Assembly: GCA_046313435.1 (NCBI GenBank)
Contig: JBKBYG010000009.1
Coordinates: forward strand, 1-53,761
DNA length: 53,761 nt
Origin: JBKBYG01 sp046313435
GTDB taxonomy: Bacteria; Pseudomonadota; Alphaproteobacteria; Rickettsiales; Arcanibacteraceae
Reading direction: 5' to 3'
How positions within the stretch are numbered: the stretch's first letter is position 1; each line of letters opens with the position of its first letter. This document shows positions 36,871-45,586 of the stretch, in pieces. The notes under the pieces are model-generated. The model ran no database searches. It worked only from the letters and a program-made list of their open reading frames with translations, and had not been told where the DNA came from. The position numbers were made by a program, and so were the translations under genes.

Positions 36871-36937
36871 TTACAGTATCGGGAACTGAGGGATTGGAAG
36901 TATCTTTAAAAGGAATATTATTAGATTCTATAATGAG
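36871..36937 (-). pseudogene. 3' remnant of the gene at 39351-39638
   Basis: Read on the minus strand, this stretch encodes LIIESNNIPFKDTSNPSVPD and then TVN-stop. It matches the last 23 residues of the intact 95-residue protein (LIIEPTTIPSKDTSNPSTPD, IVN-stop). No start or upstream part remains. It marks the near end of the duplicated block. Confidence 0.75.
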
Positions 36938-37040
36938 CTAACTTTATCATTAAATTTAACTAGACATTTTTAATAAATTTCTTGCCTAATTGTTAATTTG
37001 TACGTTGATTGAATACTCAATTTTTTTAAAGAAAAATCTA

Positions 37041-37673
37041 TTATAAGTTTTTTGAATCATATTCACATAAATCATTGATTCTACATTTTACACATTCGGG
37101 TTTCCTAGCCTTGCAAATATATCGTCCGTGCAAAATCAACCAATGATGTGTATAATTTTTCCACCGATCTGGAACTATAGCTTCAAGTTGAAGCTCTGCT
37201 TTTAAAGCATTTTTTGCACTTGTCAGCCCTATTCTATTACTAACCCTAAATACATGCGTATCTACAGCGATTGTTGGATGTTCGAATGCGCAATTTAACA
37301 ATACTTTTGCTGTTTTACTTCCTACTCCAGGAAGAGACTTTAAATCATTATAGTTTGCTGGAACTTTAGAATTAAACTCTTCTATTAATTTTTTACTTAG
37401 CAATATGACATTTTTTGCCTTAGCATTATATAGACCAATTGATTTTATGTAGGTTTTTAATTTTTCCTCTCCCAAATTCACCATAGATTCTGGAGTTTTT
37501 ACTTCCTCAAATAAACTCTTCGTAGCTTTATTGACACTTACATCTGTTGCCTGAGCTGAAAGAACTATTGCTACAAGTAAAGTATATTCATTGATAAAAG
37601 TAAGCTCTGTTTTTGGATTAGGATTGGATTCTTTAAACCTGGAAAAAATTTCCTCTATTTTCTGTTCTTGCAT
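37041..37673 (-). CDS. nth: endonuclease III
   Basis: Nth is a DNA glycosylase/AP lyase for oxidised pyrimidines. The 210-residue product has the helix-hairpin-helix LPGVGSKTAKVLL, whose lysine is the expected nucleophile, the catalytic aspartate in VDTHVFR, and the C-terminal 4Fe-4S ligands in C-x6-C-x2-C-x5-C (CKARKPECVKCRINDLC). The ATG directly follows the TAA of the 2H phosphoesterase gene. It sits between the two copies of the duplicated block. Confidence 0.97.
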   Translation of the reverse strand: MQEQKIEEIFSRFKESNPNPKTELTFINEYTLLVAIVLSAQATDVSVNKATKSLFEEVKTPESMVNLGEEKLKTYIKSIGLYNAKAKNVILLSKKLIEEFNSKVPANYNDLKSLPGVGSKTAKVLLNCAFEHPTIAVDTHVFRVSNRIGLTSAKNALKAELQLEAIVPDRWKNYTHHWLILHGRYICKARKPECVKCRINDLCEYDSKNL

Positions 37674-38354
37674 TTAAACTTTAATATCTTTTGAAATATT
37701 TTTGACATTAAATGTATTGAGTATATTAATAATATTTCCTTCTTCACCTAATTCTACAATAGAAATTTCCTTTAAATTAAACTTTAACTTTGGTATTTCA
37801 ATATCTTTCATTACGTCCCTAATTTTTATAAAATTCTCTTCGACATTATATCTATCTTTTTCCGAGTTATAAAAAATTGTTATATGAGGATTTAAATTCG
37901 CAAACGGATGTTTTGGCATTCCATATTTTTGCAAACAAATTTTTTCTTCTTCATTATAATTTTTATCTCTAAACTGCTTCATGGGTAATTCAGCTTTTAA
38001 TTCAACTGCAGAGTCAACAACCCTACAATGTAAATTTCTAAAACTACTATTAAATTTCAATGCAGTAGAATTCCAAAAAATTCTTTTTTGAGTGTCTTCC
38101 AAATGTGGATCGAGGATTATTTCAAAGGACTCTTGGTTTTTAGATATTTCTTCTACAATTCTATCTAAAATTTCTAATTTATCCTCCTCAATGTTAATCT
38201 GAAATAATGTAATATGAAATATATTTTCTGGTTCAAGGATTTCAAATTTATTATTTTCAAAATTCTTTTTAAGTAGTAATTGTATTTTTTCAGCTTCCTG
38301 TATAATTTCTTCAGGAAGCCTTATAACCATTCCAATTTCTTTAGTTGTTTTCAT
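37674..38354 (-). CDS. 2H phosphoesterase-type protein (2'-5' RNA ligase-like)
   Basis: The 226-residue product carries two HxT motifs, FHITLFQ near residue 47 and PHITIFY near 160, the hallmark of the 2H superfamily (LigT, CPDase, AKAP7-like). These enzymes hydrolyse or join 2'-5' or 2',3'-cyclic phosphodiester bonds in RNA or nucleotides. The substrate is unknown. It is directly upstream of nth, with stop and start adjoining. A truncated copy of its 5' end is at 35872-35985. Confidence 0.75.
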   Translation of the reverse strand: MKTTKEIGMVIRLPEEIIQEAEKIQLLLKKNFENNKFEILEPENIFHITLFQINIEEDKLEILDRIVEEISKNQESFEIILDPHLEDTQKRIFWNSTALKFNSSFRNLHCRVVDSAVELKAELPMKQFRDKNYNEEEKICLQKYGMPKHPFANLNPHITIFYNSEKDRYNVEENFIKIRDVMKDIEIPKLKFNLKEISIVELGEEGNIINILNTFNVKNISKDIKV

Positions 38355-38384
38355 GAAAAATCTAAAAACTATTTTATTAAAAAT

Positions 38385-39167
38385 TTATTTAACGCATTGT
38401 TTGGTAAAAATATTAACAAATTCCTTTGCTTCATCTGGAGTAATTTTAGTTTTACCTTTAGCTAAATAATCTTTGTATAATTGGTTAAAGCACTGTTGGT
38501 ATTTGCCTTGTTGCATTTCATCAATATTTTTATTATTAAATTCAATACTTTGTAATATATGACTCTTATATTCTGCAATACCTATACAGCAACCCATACA
38601 ATATGCTACATCAAAATTTGAATTAGGTGATACAATCCCAAAGAAATCTATTGGACTAATGTAAAGCGCTGTAACTAATTGATCATCTTCAATTTTACTA
38701 TTTTTAATTCCTCCTAAACATCTATCTCCATAATTCTCAACATCTATAATTTTTAAAAAATCCCCTTCTCGTTTAAGATAAATTATCATACTAAAAATTC
38801 CTGAGCCACCCCCATTAACCATAAGCTCAACTACCATATTATCTTTGATTTTTCCAATGTATTTGTAAAGCACGAATGCTCCTTTATCATACTCATCATT
38901 AAAAGTCATTCCCCGAAAACCTCTCTCATTGCCTCCCCTCTCATCATCAGTAATCTCAAGTTTACGAATACTTTCCGTGCAAGAAGCAATATCAATTTCT
39001 TTAGGAGTGCTGCTTTCCTCACCCATAGAAGAAGTATAAATGCTATAAAAACAATATGGTTCTATTGGAGCATCTTGATAATATAACTCCCCAGGTAACT
39101 CTTTATTTTCTGCTAATGCCAAAAAGGGAAATAATGGTAATAAAAGAAACAAAATATATTTAGTCAT
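38385..39167 (-). CDS. hypothetical secreted cysteine-containing protein
   Basis: The 260-residue product has a clear Sec signal peptide (MTKYILFLLLPLFPFLALA, cleavage near residue 19). It has several cysteines, including an AYCMGCCIG cluster near 193-201, that may form disulfides in the periplasm. A TPDEAKEFVNIF segment ends the protein. I recognise no known family. It has a frameshifted paralogue at 36014-36785. It lies 30 bp from the 2H phosphoesterase gene in the same direction. Export is well supported; function is unknown. Confidence 0.75.
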   Translation of the reverse strand: MTKYILFLLLPLFPFLALAENKELPGELYYQDAPIEPYCFYSIYTSSMGEESSTPKEIDIASCTESIRKLEITDDERGGNERGFRGMTFNDEYDKGAFVLYKYIGKIKDNMVVELMVNGGGSGIFSMIIYLKREGDFLKIIDVENYGDRCLGGIKNSKIEDDQLVTALYISPIDFFGIVSPNSNFDVAYCMGCCIGIAEYKSHILQSIEFNNKNIDEMQQGKYQQCFNQLYKDYLAKGKTKITPDEAKEFVNIFTKQCVK

Positions 39168-39350
39168 TTTATACTTCTCCTTAATTAAGATAACTGCAAT
39201 TACATATTAAAGAGTATTTTGACTATTACAAGCATTATAGTAAATTAACCTGAATATAATATTAAGCCTAAGAAGCGAAGCTAAATAACATTTGGACGAC
39301 GGCGAGTAACGATAATAGAATTTCAACTTAAAACACTATGCTAAATAAAG

Positions 39351-39638
39351 TTAGTTTACAATGTCAGGCGTTGAAGGATTAGAAGTATCTTTAGAAGGAA
39401 TAGTAGTGGGTTCTATAATGAGCTGGCTTTTATCAATAAAATCAATAAGATCATTAATTATATGTATGATTTTATAAGGTTGTTCAATTTGACTTTTTTC
39501 AATAGCGAATGCAGCATTTTCTGCTTCCACCGTAACAAATTCATTTTCCGCGGAATACACCTGATATTTATTATCTTTTGAAATATTGATTACCATCATT
39601 GGTAAATTCAAAGATGTAAATTCTTCTTTCTTCACCAT
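39351..39638 (-). CDS. small hypothetical protein
   Basis: The 95-residue product is acidic, with no signal peptide and a Thr/Ser/Pro-rich tail (TIPSKDTSNPSTPDIVN). It begins 9 bp after the PAS protein gene, so the two are probably cotranscribed. A remnant of its 3' end at 36871-36937 shows that the reading frame is old enough to have been duplicated and conserved at residue level, which supports that it is real. No recognised family. Confidence 0.65.
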   Translation of the reverse strand: MVKKEEFTSLNLPMMVINISKDNKYQVYSAENEFVTVEAENAAFAIEKSQIEQPYKIIHIINDLIDFIDKSQLIIEPTTIPSKDTSNPSTPDIVN

Positions 39639-39647
39639 ATAAATATC

Positions 39648-40061
39648 TTAGTATATTTTCCACCTAATAGCACCAAGAACATAGTTTGTTTTACTATCTT
39701 TAGATTTAAATGGTAACAATGCTTGCCTATATTTTATGAGTAAATTATCCTCTGTAATGAATTCACCTTCAGTAGCAATCGGTTCTTTTAGGTTTATTGC
39801 TTCAACAATCTTAGCGTTTAATTGTTTCTCAAGTGGATCTCTTATTTTTTTATTATCAATATAGGATAATGCTAAATTTTCACCAATAAAGCTGTAATTT
39901 TTTTTCTCGGTACCCAGATTTGCTTTAATTAAGAAACTATCTGATAGTAATTCTTCAATATCTTTAGGCTCTATTTCATCTTCAAAGGGAAGTCCATCAT
40001 CTTTTTTTAAATTGTACCAAAAGCTAGGCAATAATTCTGTGATACGACGATTACTTGACAT
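39648..40061 (-). CDS. PAS-like domain protein
   Basis: The 137-residue product resembles the alphaproteobacterial stand-alone PAS_5 family: a start of the LPSFWYNLKK type, an acidic stretch then a DSFLIKANL strand, NYSFIGENLALSY near the middle and a final LPF...YVLGAIRW strand pair. Such proteins have no catalytic domain and are of unknown role. The match is by overall pattern and is tentative. It is upstream of the 95-residue gene. Confidence 0.6.
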   Translation of the reverse strand: MSSNRRITELLPSFWYNLKKDDGLPFEDEIEPKDIEELLSDSFLIKANLGTEKKNYSFIGENLALSYIDNKKIRDPLEKQLNAKIVEAINLKEPIATEGEFITEDNLLIKYRQALLPFKSKDSKTNYVLGAIRWKIY

Positions 40062-40179
40062 TTGATTCCCTCTAAAATTAACTATAATATTTTATTATAA
40101 GATTAAATAGTTAATATTTTGTTTACTTAAGAGATCCCAAAATAGCTTACTAAGAATTAATTAAGCATTCGATCAAGAT

Positions 40180-41478
40180 TTATTTCACAATATATTCATG
40201 AGAATTATTTTTTACCATTAACTCACCCGCCAAATAAAGAGAACCACAAACAAGAATTTTACCATTAGAAAAATTGTTAACTATATATTCAATTCCATCT
40301 TCTATGGAATCTAAAGATACAGATTTAATACCTAAATTAAGAGCAGCTTTTGTTATATAATCTCCTAAATAGCTCATAGATTCATTTTCTACCCTTACTC
40401 CTATTACCAAATCTACGATATTTTTAAAATAACTTAGGAAATTATTACTATCTCTGCCTTTAGTCATTCCACAAATTAAATATATTGGTTGATCATTATT
40501 TACACTACACCAATTAGCTAATATTTGAGCACCTGAATCATTATGAGCACCATCCATCCATAACTCCAAGCCACTCGGCAAACTTTGTACTACTCTTCCT
40601 TTCTTCAATTGCTCAAGCCGCCCTGGCCAATAAGTGTTTTGGATTGCTGAAGCAATTTTATCATCGGTTACATTTTTAATGTCTAAATTTTTTATAGTAG
40701 CTATTGCAGTTGTAGCATTAATGATTTGATGATCTCCTAGAAGTGAAGGCAGAGGAAAGTATACTTCTCCTTTATTATCTTTATAAATAAATTGACCATC
40801 CAATTTTTCGCATCCAAAATCATATTCATACTCATATACTGGAGCATTTAGTAATTCTGCCTGATTATTCAAAACATTACTAGCCTCATCCGTTTGCATT
40901 GAAATAATTGCCTTAGTATTTTTTCTTAAAATACCTGCTTTTTCAAAAGCAATTTGCGCAAGTGTTTGGCCTAATTGTTGGGTATGATCATATGATATAG
41001 GAGTAACTACTGACGCTATAGTATTCTCAACTACATTTGTTGCATCAAGCCTTCCACCCATTCCAACTTCGAGTAAAGTAAAGTCTGCATAAGTATTTTT
41101 ATATGCTAAAAAAGCCATGGCTGTAACACCTTCAAAAAAGCTAACTGGTTGTGTTAGTCTCGATTCAGCTTTTTTACACATACTTGCAAGTTCATTTATC
41201 TCATTATCACTTATTTCGACCCCAGCAATTTTAATACGCTCATTAAATCTTATTAAATGTGGAGAAGTATATGTATGTAATTTATATCCGCTATGTTCCA
41301 ATATTGATCTAATAAAAGATAAAGTAGAGCCTTTACCATTTGTACCTGTAATATGTATAGTTGGAGGTATATGTTTATGTGGGTCACCAAGTTCTTTAAG
41401 TAAAGCCCGAATACGCTCAAGACCAAAATTTATATGATTGGGAAACAGAGGAGTTGGCCAAGGAGGCATTTTTACCAT
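40180..41478 (-). CDS. folC: bifunctional dihydrofolate synthase / folylpolyglutamate synthase
   Basis: FolC adds glutamate to dihydropteroate and to folates. The 432-residue product has FGLERIRALL near the start, ITGTNGKGSTLSF (43-55, P-loop), SPHLIRFNERI, LLEVGMGGRLDATNV and SYDHTQQLG, and MDGAHNDSGA in the C-terminal ligase domain. It starts 9 bp after ccmG and seems to be the last gene of the ccm transcript. This position is not a functional link. Confidence 0.94.
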   Translation of the reverse strand: MVKMPPWPTPLFPNHINFGLERIRALLKELGDPHKHIPPTIHITGTNGKGSTLSFIRSILEHSGYKLHTYTSPHLIRFNERIKIAGVEISDNEINELASMCKKAESRLTQPVSFFEGVTAMAFLAYKNTYADFTLLEVGMGGRLDATNVVENTIASVVTPISYDHTQQLGQTLAQIAFEKAGILRKNTKAIISMQTDEASNVLNNQAELLNAPVYEYEYDFGCEKLDGQFIYKDNKGEVYFPLPSLLGDHQIINATTAIATIKNLDIKNVTDDKIASAIQNTYWPGRLEQLKKGRVVQSLPSGLELWMDGAHNDSGAQILANWCSVNNDQPIYLICGMTKGRDSNNFLSYFKNIVDLVIGVRVENESMSYLGDYITKAALNLGIKSVSLDSIEDGIEYIVNNFSNGKILVCGSLYLAGELMVKNNSHEYIVK

Positions 41479-41487
41479 AATAAAATT

Positions 41488-42006
41488 TTATAAATAAGGT
41501 TTAATTTGTTGTCTGTATATTTCTTCAGTAAGTGGTCCTTTGAATTTGTTTATAATAATATTATTTTTTACTAATAAACTTTCAGGAAGACTGATTACCC
41601 CAAGAGAAATTGAAAATCTACTATCTATATCATTTAACACTAGCTTGTAAGGATTACTAGTGTCATTCAAAAATTTTAAAGATCTTTCTTCTTCGTCTCT
41701 AACCATAATACCATATATTTTTATATTATGTTCTTTAAAGATTTTATTAAGTAACTCATGTTCATATTTACAAGAATTGCACCATGACGCAAAAAAATTA
41801 ATTAATATATACTCATCACTAGGAAGATCTTCAGTAGAAAATTTTTTAAAAGATTCTCCGAGTATTGGTAATTTAAAGCTTTCTAATTGATTTTCTTGAC
41901 TAGATTGCGGCAAGACTTTGGTACTTTTTGGATGTTTAATATTATAATAAAATATAATATTTAATATTGTTATTATAATTAATGGTATAACATATATCAA
42001 ACGCAT
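41488..42006 (-). CDS. ccmG: cytochrome c maturation thioredoxin CcmG/DsbE
   Basis: CcmG reduces apocytochrome c before haem attachment. The 172-residue product has an N-terminal membrane anchor (about 4-22) and the periplasmic thioredoxin fold with NFFASWCNSCKYEHELL; the redox pair is Cys76 and Cys79. CNSC differs from the commoner WCPTC/WCVPC forms, but the spacing is right. It lies 4 bp after ccmF. Confidence 0.9.
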   Translation of the reverse strand: MRLIYVIPLIIITILNIIFYYNIKHPKSTKVLPQSSQENQLESFKLPILGESFKKFSTEDLPSDEYILINFFASWCNSCKYEHELLNKIFKEHNIKIYGIMVRDEEERSLKFLNDTSNPYKLVLNDIDSRFSISLGVISLPESLLVKNNIIINKFKGPLTEEIYRQQIKPYL

Positions 42007-42010
42007 AGAA

Positions 42011-43903
42011 TTATTTTACTCTTGACCATTTACCAAATTCAGCAATTACAGCTAAACACATAATTATTGATGCTAACCATATATAGCTAATCATCGGCTT
42101 AAAATATAATTTTACAGCCAACTTATTATCTTTTTCTTCTCCTATTACTATATATATATCTCCAAAAAGCGAATGATAAATATCTGATTCATAAGTAGTT
42201 GTTTGCTCTAGTTCATAAAATCTAAATTCAGGATACAAATATTTAAGTTCCTTATTAGCTTTTAAGACCACAAATTCTGCTTTCCTAATATAGTAATTAT
42301 ATTTTTTACTATAATCAATTTTATTTAGTTTAACTTTATAGGATCCTATTTCTAAAACATCTCCTTTATTCATATATTCATTATTTTCTAATTGATTATA
42401 AGCATTAATTGTTATTGAAAAACCCGCAATACCTAGTCCTAAATGCGCCACAAGCATTATATATGATGTTAGGATAATCTTACCCGCTTTCTTATGGAGT
42501 ATTAATTTTCTAATGATTAAGCGCATCATATTTATTATTAAAAATAAACTTGCTGTTAGAGCTGCAAAATATTTAAATTCTAAACCAGATGTATTATAGG
42601 AAATATATATTGCCAACAAAATTGCAGTAAATAATTCAATGAGATTATTTACTGGAAATTTTGTGGATTCTTTCCATTTAAATTCAGAGCTTGCTCCCAT
42701 AATAAATAGGATAAAAATAAAGAACGGGATAAATGTATGAGTAAAATACCCTTCTCCGACAGAAATTTGTTTATTAAAAAATTGGTAGATTAAAGGATAT
42801 AAAGTTCCTATTAAAATTATAAAGCTTGCGGTGATTAAAAGTAAGTTGTTGATTAACACGCTCCCTTCTTTTGTTAATAACATTAATCTATGGTAGGTGT
42901 TTATTTTATGGGCTCTGAATGCAAAGATGCTGAAAGATGTTGTAGTAACAAACATAAGGATCATTAATAGATAACTTCCTCTTGAGGAGTCACTAGCAAA
43001 ACTATGTACAGATGTTAATATACCTGACCTTACAATGAAAATTCCGAATAGATTTAAACTGAAACTTAATATACTTAAAAATACAAACCAACTCGCAAGA
43101 ATTTTTCTTTTTATTACAACATTTATCATATGGATTAATGCTGTAGCACTAAGCCATGGCATAAGCGATACATTCTCCACCGGATCCCAAAACCAAAATC
43201 CTCCCCATCCAAGTTCTCTATATGCCCACCAACTACCAAGAGTAATACCTAAGGTTAGACAAACCCAACTAATATTAATATATGGTTTTAAAAATCCTAT
43301 CGATTTATAACAAAACTCACCTTTAATTAATGTCACTATACTATAAGAAAAACTAAGTGATAATGTAACATATCCCAAATATAAAATAGGTGGATGTATG
43401 GCAAGACCAATATCTTGTAATAAAGGATTAAGCCCCCTTCCCTCAGCAATAGGATCAATTTGTATGAAAGGATTAGAAGAATTATATATAAATAATCCAA
43501 TTAATAAACTAATTACCGACTGCACCGTTATTATGTTAGATTTTATATTATCCTCAATTTTACTATAGTTGTTGAAAATAAAATTAATCAAATGAAATTC
43601 CCATAACCATAGCAACATTGAACCTTCATGATTACCCCAACTTCCTGCCAATTTATATATTAATGGTTTTTTTGTGCTAGAATATTCAGCAACAAGCACC
43701 ACTGAAAAGTCAGATATATAAAAACAATAAATGAGGCTAAAGAAAGATAAGCTTATAAATATAAACTGTAAATTTGCTAATAACTTATTTATTCTATAAA
43801 ACTCTGTATGGGCTTTGAAATATTTCAGACTTAAAATATTAATAGATAAAAAATCCAAAATTAAAACAAGTATTAGGAAAGAATTAGCAAGTTCCGCTAC
43901 CAT
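42011..43903 (-). CDS. ccmF: cytochrome c haem lyase subunit CcmF
   Basis: CcmF attaches haem to apocytochrome c at the outer face of the inner membrane. It is a polytopic protein of about 630 residues from the chosen start. It contains WGNHEGSMLLW and the WWD motif GWGGFWFWDPVENVSLMPW, which binds haem. A longer frame begins at 43924, but the ATG at 43903 gives MVAELANSF, as in other CcmF proteins. It follows GGAAAGAA and lies just after the ccmE stop (TAATATG). Confidence 0.95.
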   Translation of the reverse strand: MVAELANSFLILVLILDFLSINILSLKYFKAHTEFYRINKLLANLQFIFISLSFFSLIYCFYISDFSVVLVAEYSSTKKPLIYKLAGSWGNHEGSMLLWLWEFHLINFIFNNYSKIEDNIKSNIITVQSVISLLIGLFIYNSSNPFIQIDPIAEGRGLNPLLQDIGLAIHPPILYLGYVTLSLSFSYSIVTLIKGEFCYKSIGFLKPYINISWVCLTLGITLGSWWAYRELGWGGFWFWDPVENVSLMPWLSATALIHMINVVIKRKILASWFVFLSILSFSLNLFGIFIVRSGILTSVHSFASDSSRGSYLLMILMFVTTTSFSIFAFRAHKINTYHRLMLLTKEGSVLINNLLLITASFIILIGTLYPLIYQFFNKQISVGEGYFTHTFIPFFIFILFIMGASSEFKWKESTKFPVNNLIELFTAILLAIYISYNTSGLEFKYFAALTASLFLIINMMRLIIRKLILHKKAGKIILTSYIMLVAHLGLGIAGFSITINAYNQLENNEYMNKGDVLEIGSYKVKLNKIDYSKKYNYYIRKAEFVVLKANKELKYLYPEFRFYELEQTTTYESDIYHSLFGDIYIVIGEEKDNKLAVKLYFKPMISYIWLASIIMCLAVIAEFGKWSRVK

Positions 43904-43904
43904 A

Positions 43905-44330
43905 TTATTCTTTCCATTTCCCATCTTTCTTGAGCTTATCTGCTACTTCTTTTGGCATATATTTTTCATCATGCTTAGCAAGGATTTCTGTAGCTATGAA
44001 AATATTCTCTCCATTCATCTTACCTTTAGCAACAACCCCTTGGCCTTCTCTAAATAAACTAGGTAAGAAACCTGAATATATAACTTTGATTGATTTACTT
44101 AAATCAGTAATTTTAAATTCTGTCTTTAAATCTTCTAAAATCTTTATAGTTTTTTCTTCAACTATTCCCCCTACTCTTATAATTTTATCATGTGTATCCT
44201 GAGGGATCTCAGCTGGGGTGTAAAAAAATACAATATTATCTTTGAAATTTTTCAGTATAATAAAGATACCTAATACTATACTTAATAAACCTATAATTAT
44301 TATAATAATGCGTTTATATTTAGGCTGCAC
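43905..44330 (-). CDS. ccmE: cytochrome c maturation haem chaperone CcmE
   Basis: CcmE carries haem covalently in the periplasm and hands it to CcmF. The 141-residue product has one N-terminal membrane helix (about 8-27), the YTPAEI segment, and the haem-binding histidine 120 in LAKHDEKYMPKEV. Translation starts at GTG (44330), 3 bp after the ccmD stop. The next gene, ccmF, begins at its stop codon. Confidence 0.95.
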   Translation of the reverse strand: MQPKYKRIIIIIIGLLSIVLGIFIILKNFKDNIVFFYTPAEIPQDTHDKIIRVGGIVEEKTIKILEDLKTEFKITDLSKSIKVIYSGFLPSLFREGQGVVAKGKMNGENIFIATEILAKHDEKYMPKEVADKLKKDGKWKE

Positions 44331-44333
44331 AAA

Positions 44334-44474
44334 TTAATTTTCCAATTTATTATTTATCAATTCTTTTAGTTTTTTTTTTCTTGAAATAATTTTTTTTATA
44401 TTGAATATTGCTATAATCAACAATACACTTCCCCAACATAAAAAAGCTAGATATACATAAATATTGGTTGCCAT
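44334..44474 (-). CDS. ccmD: haem exporter protein CcmD
   Basis: A 46-residue minus-strand frame (ATG 44474, TAA 44334-44336) encodes MATNIYVYLAFLCWGSVLLI, then a basic segment (KKIISRKKKLKEL). One membrane helix with a YVYLAFLCW N-terminus, a basic cytoplasmic tail and a place directly before ccmE all mark CcmD, which helps release holo-CcmE from the CcmABC transporter. It is easily missed because it is so short. Confidence 0.85.
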   Translation of the reverse strand: MATNIYVYLAFLCWGSVLLIIAIFNIKKIISRKKKLKELINNKLEN

Positions 44475-44555
44475 AGGATGTATAAAATTTTATAAATTTA
44501 GAATAACTAGTTTTTTCATACACTTAAATACCAGTATTGTAAATTTAAATTGCCA

Positions 44556-45461
44556 ATGAATTCTTCCTTAGTAAATATTACTAATATAATCTTCAAAACT
44601 TTTAGGAATAAAAATAATCTTATAGGAATATTTTGGAATTTAATTAAATGCTTAGCCTTTAGTCTAGTTTCAATACTTAGTAAAATCTTATCAGATGATT
44701 TGCATGTATTTCAAATTTTTTTTATTGCAATGTGTATAAGAGTTTTAATTTTTCTTCCTGTATTATTTTCTAAAAAAACTATAAATCTTTCAATACATAA
44801 TTATAAATTTTATTTTATCCGATCAATACTTACCACTTGCGGCTTAATATTATGGTTTTATACCCTTAGCATCACCCCTATAAATGAAGCGACTATAGTT
44901 AGTTATACTGCTCCATTATTTACAATTTTATTAGCCCATTTAATTTTAAAAGAAAACTTATCCATAAAATATTTAACAGTTACTTTACTTGGCTTTTTAG
45001 GTACAATAATAGCCGTGCATGCCAAATTTAGCTCTTTTAATAGTGGATTCTTGTTAGCTTTTATTACTACAATCATATGGGCCTTAACTAATATTGTTTC
45101 AAAAATCCAGGCAACAAATGAGGGGATTTACAGTCAAATGTTTTATAACACTATTTTGATGGCTATTTTTTCTATGCCATTTGCGATCCAATATTGGCAA
45201 CCTCTAAATTTCTCTAATTTTTCATTATTATTCTTAATAGCTTTATTTTTTCTAGTTAATAACATATCCTTAACCTTATCATTTAAATATGGTGACTTAG
45301 TTATAGTTTCACCTTTCGAATTTAGCAGATTAATTTTCAGCTATATACTAGCGTATTTTTATTTCAATGAGACAATGGATATATATAAAATATTAGGTTC
45401 AATTGTTATTTTAATTACTAGTATTTATTTAATCAGATTAGAGACTAAAAAAATAGTTTAA
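44556..45461 (+). CDS. EamA/DMT-family transporter
   Basis: This 301-residue inner membrane protein has about ten hydrophobic helices in two EamA repeats. The first ends around SYTAPLFTILLAHLILKENL, and the second has the matching LIFSYILAYFYFNE. A TTG two codons upstream (44550) could start it instead. Rickettsiales have many DMT transporters, some for S-adenosylmethionine or amino acids; the substrate here cannot be told. It is divergent from the ccm genes, with an 81-bp gap to ccmD. Confidence 0.85.
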   Translation: MNSSLVNITNIIFKTFRNKNNLIGIFWNLIKCLAFSLVSILSKILSDDLHVFQIFFIAMCIRVLIFLPVLFSKKTINLSIHNYKFYFIRSILTTCGLILWFYTLSITPINEATIVSYTAPLFTILLAHLILKENLSIKYLTVTLLGFLGTIIAVHAKFSSFNSGFLLAFITTIIWALTNIVSKIQATNEGIYSQMFYNTILMAIFSMPFAIQYWQPLNFSNFSLLFLIALFFLVNNISLTLSFKYGDLVIVSPFEFSRLIFSYILAYFYFNETMDIYKILGSIVILITSIYLIRLETKKIV

Positions 45462-45586
45462 ACATTTCTTAAGATTTATATTATAAGTCTAAGTTTTATG
45501 AAGTTGATATTAATAAAGCATTGAGCAAATAAAAATGATATACTTAAGTCTTGAAATATAATGACAATATAAATAAGGAGCAGATT

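Noticed and set aside
39285..39315. GAGTAACG stretch with a passing likeness to a 16S rRNA segment
   Set aside because: Only a few bases agree with the 16S GGxGAGTAACG motif; the surrounding sequence shows no rRNA match.
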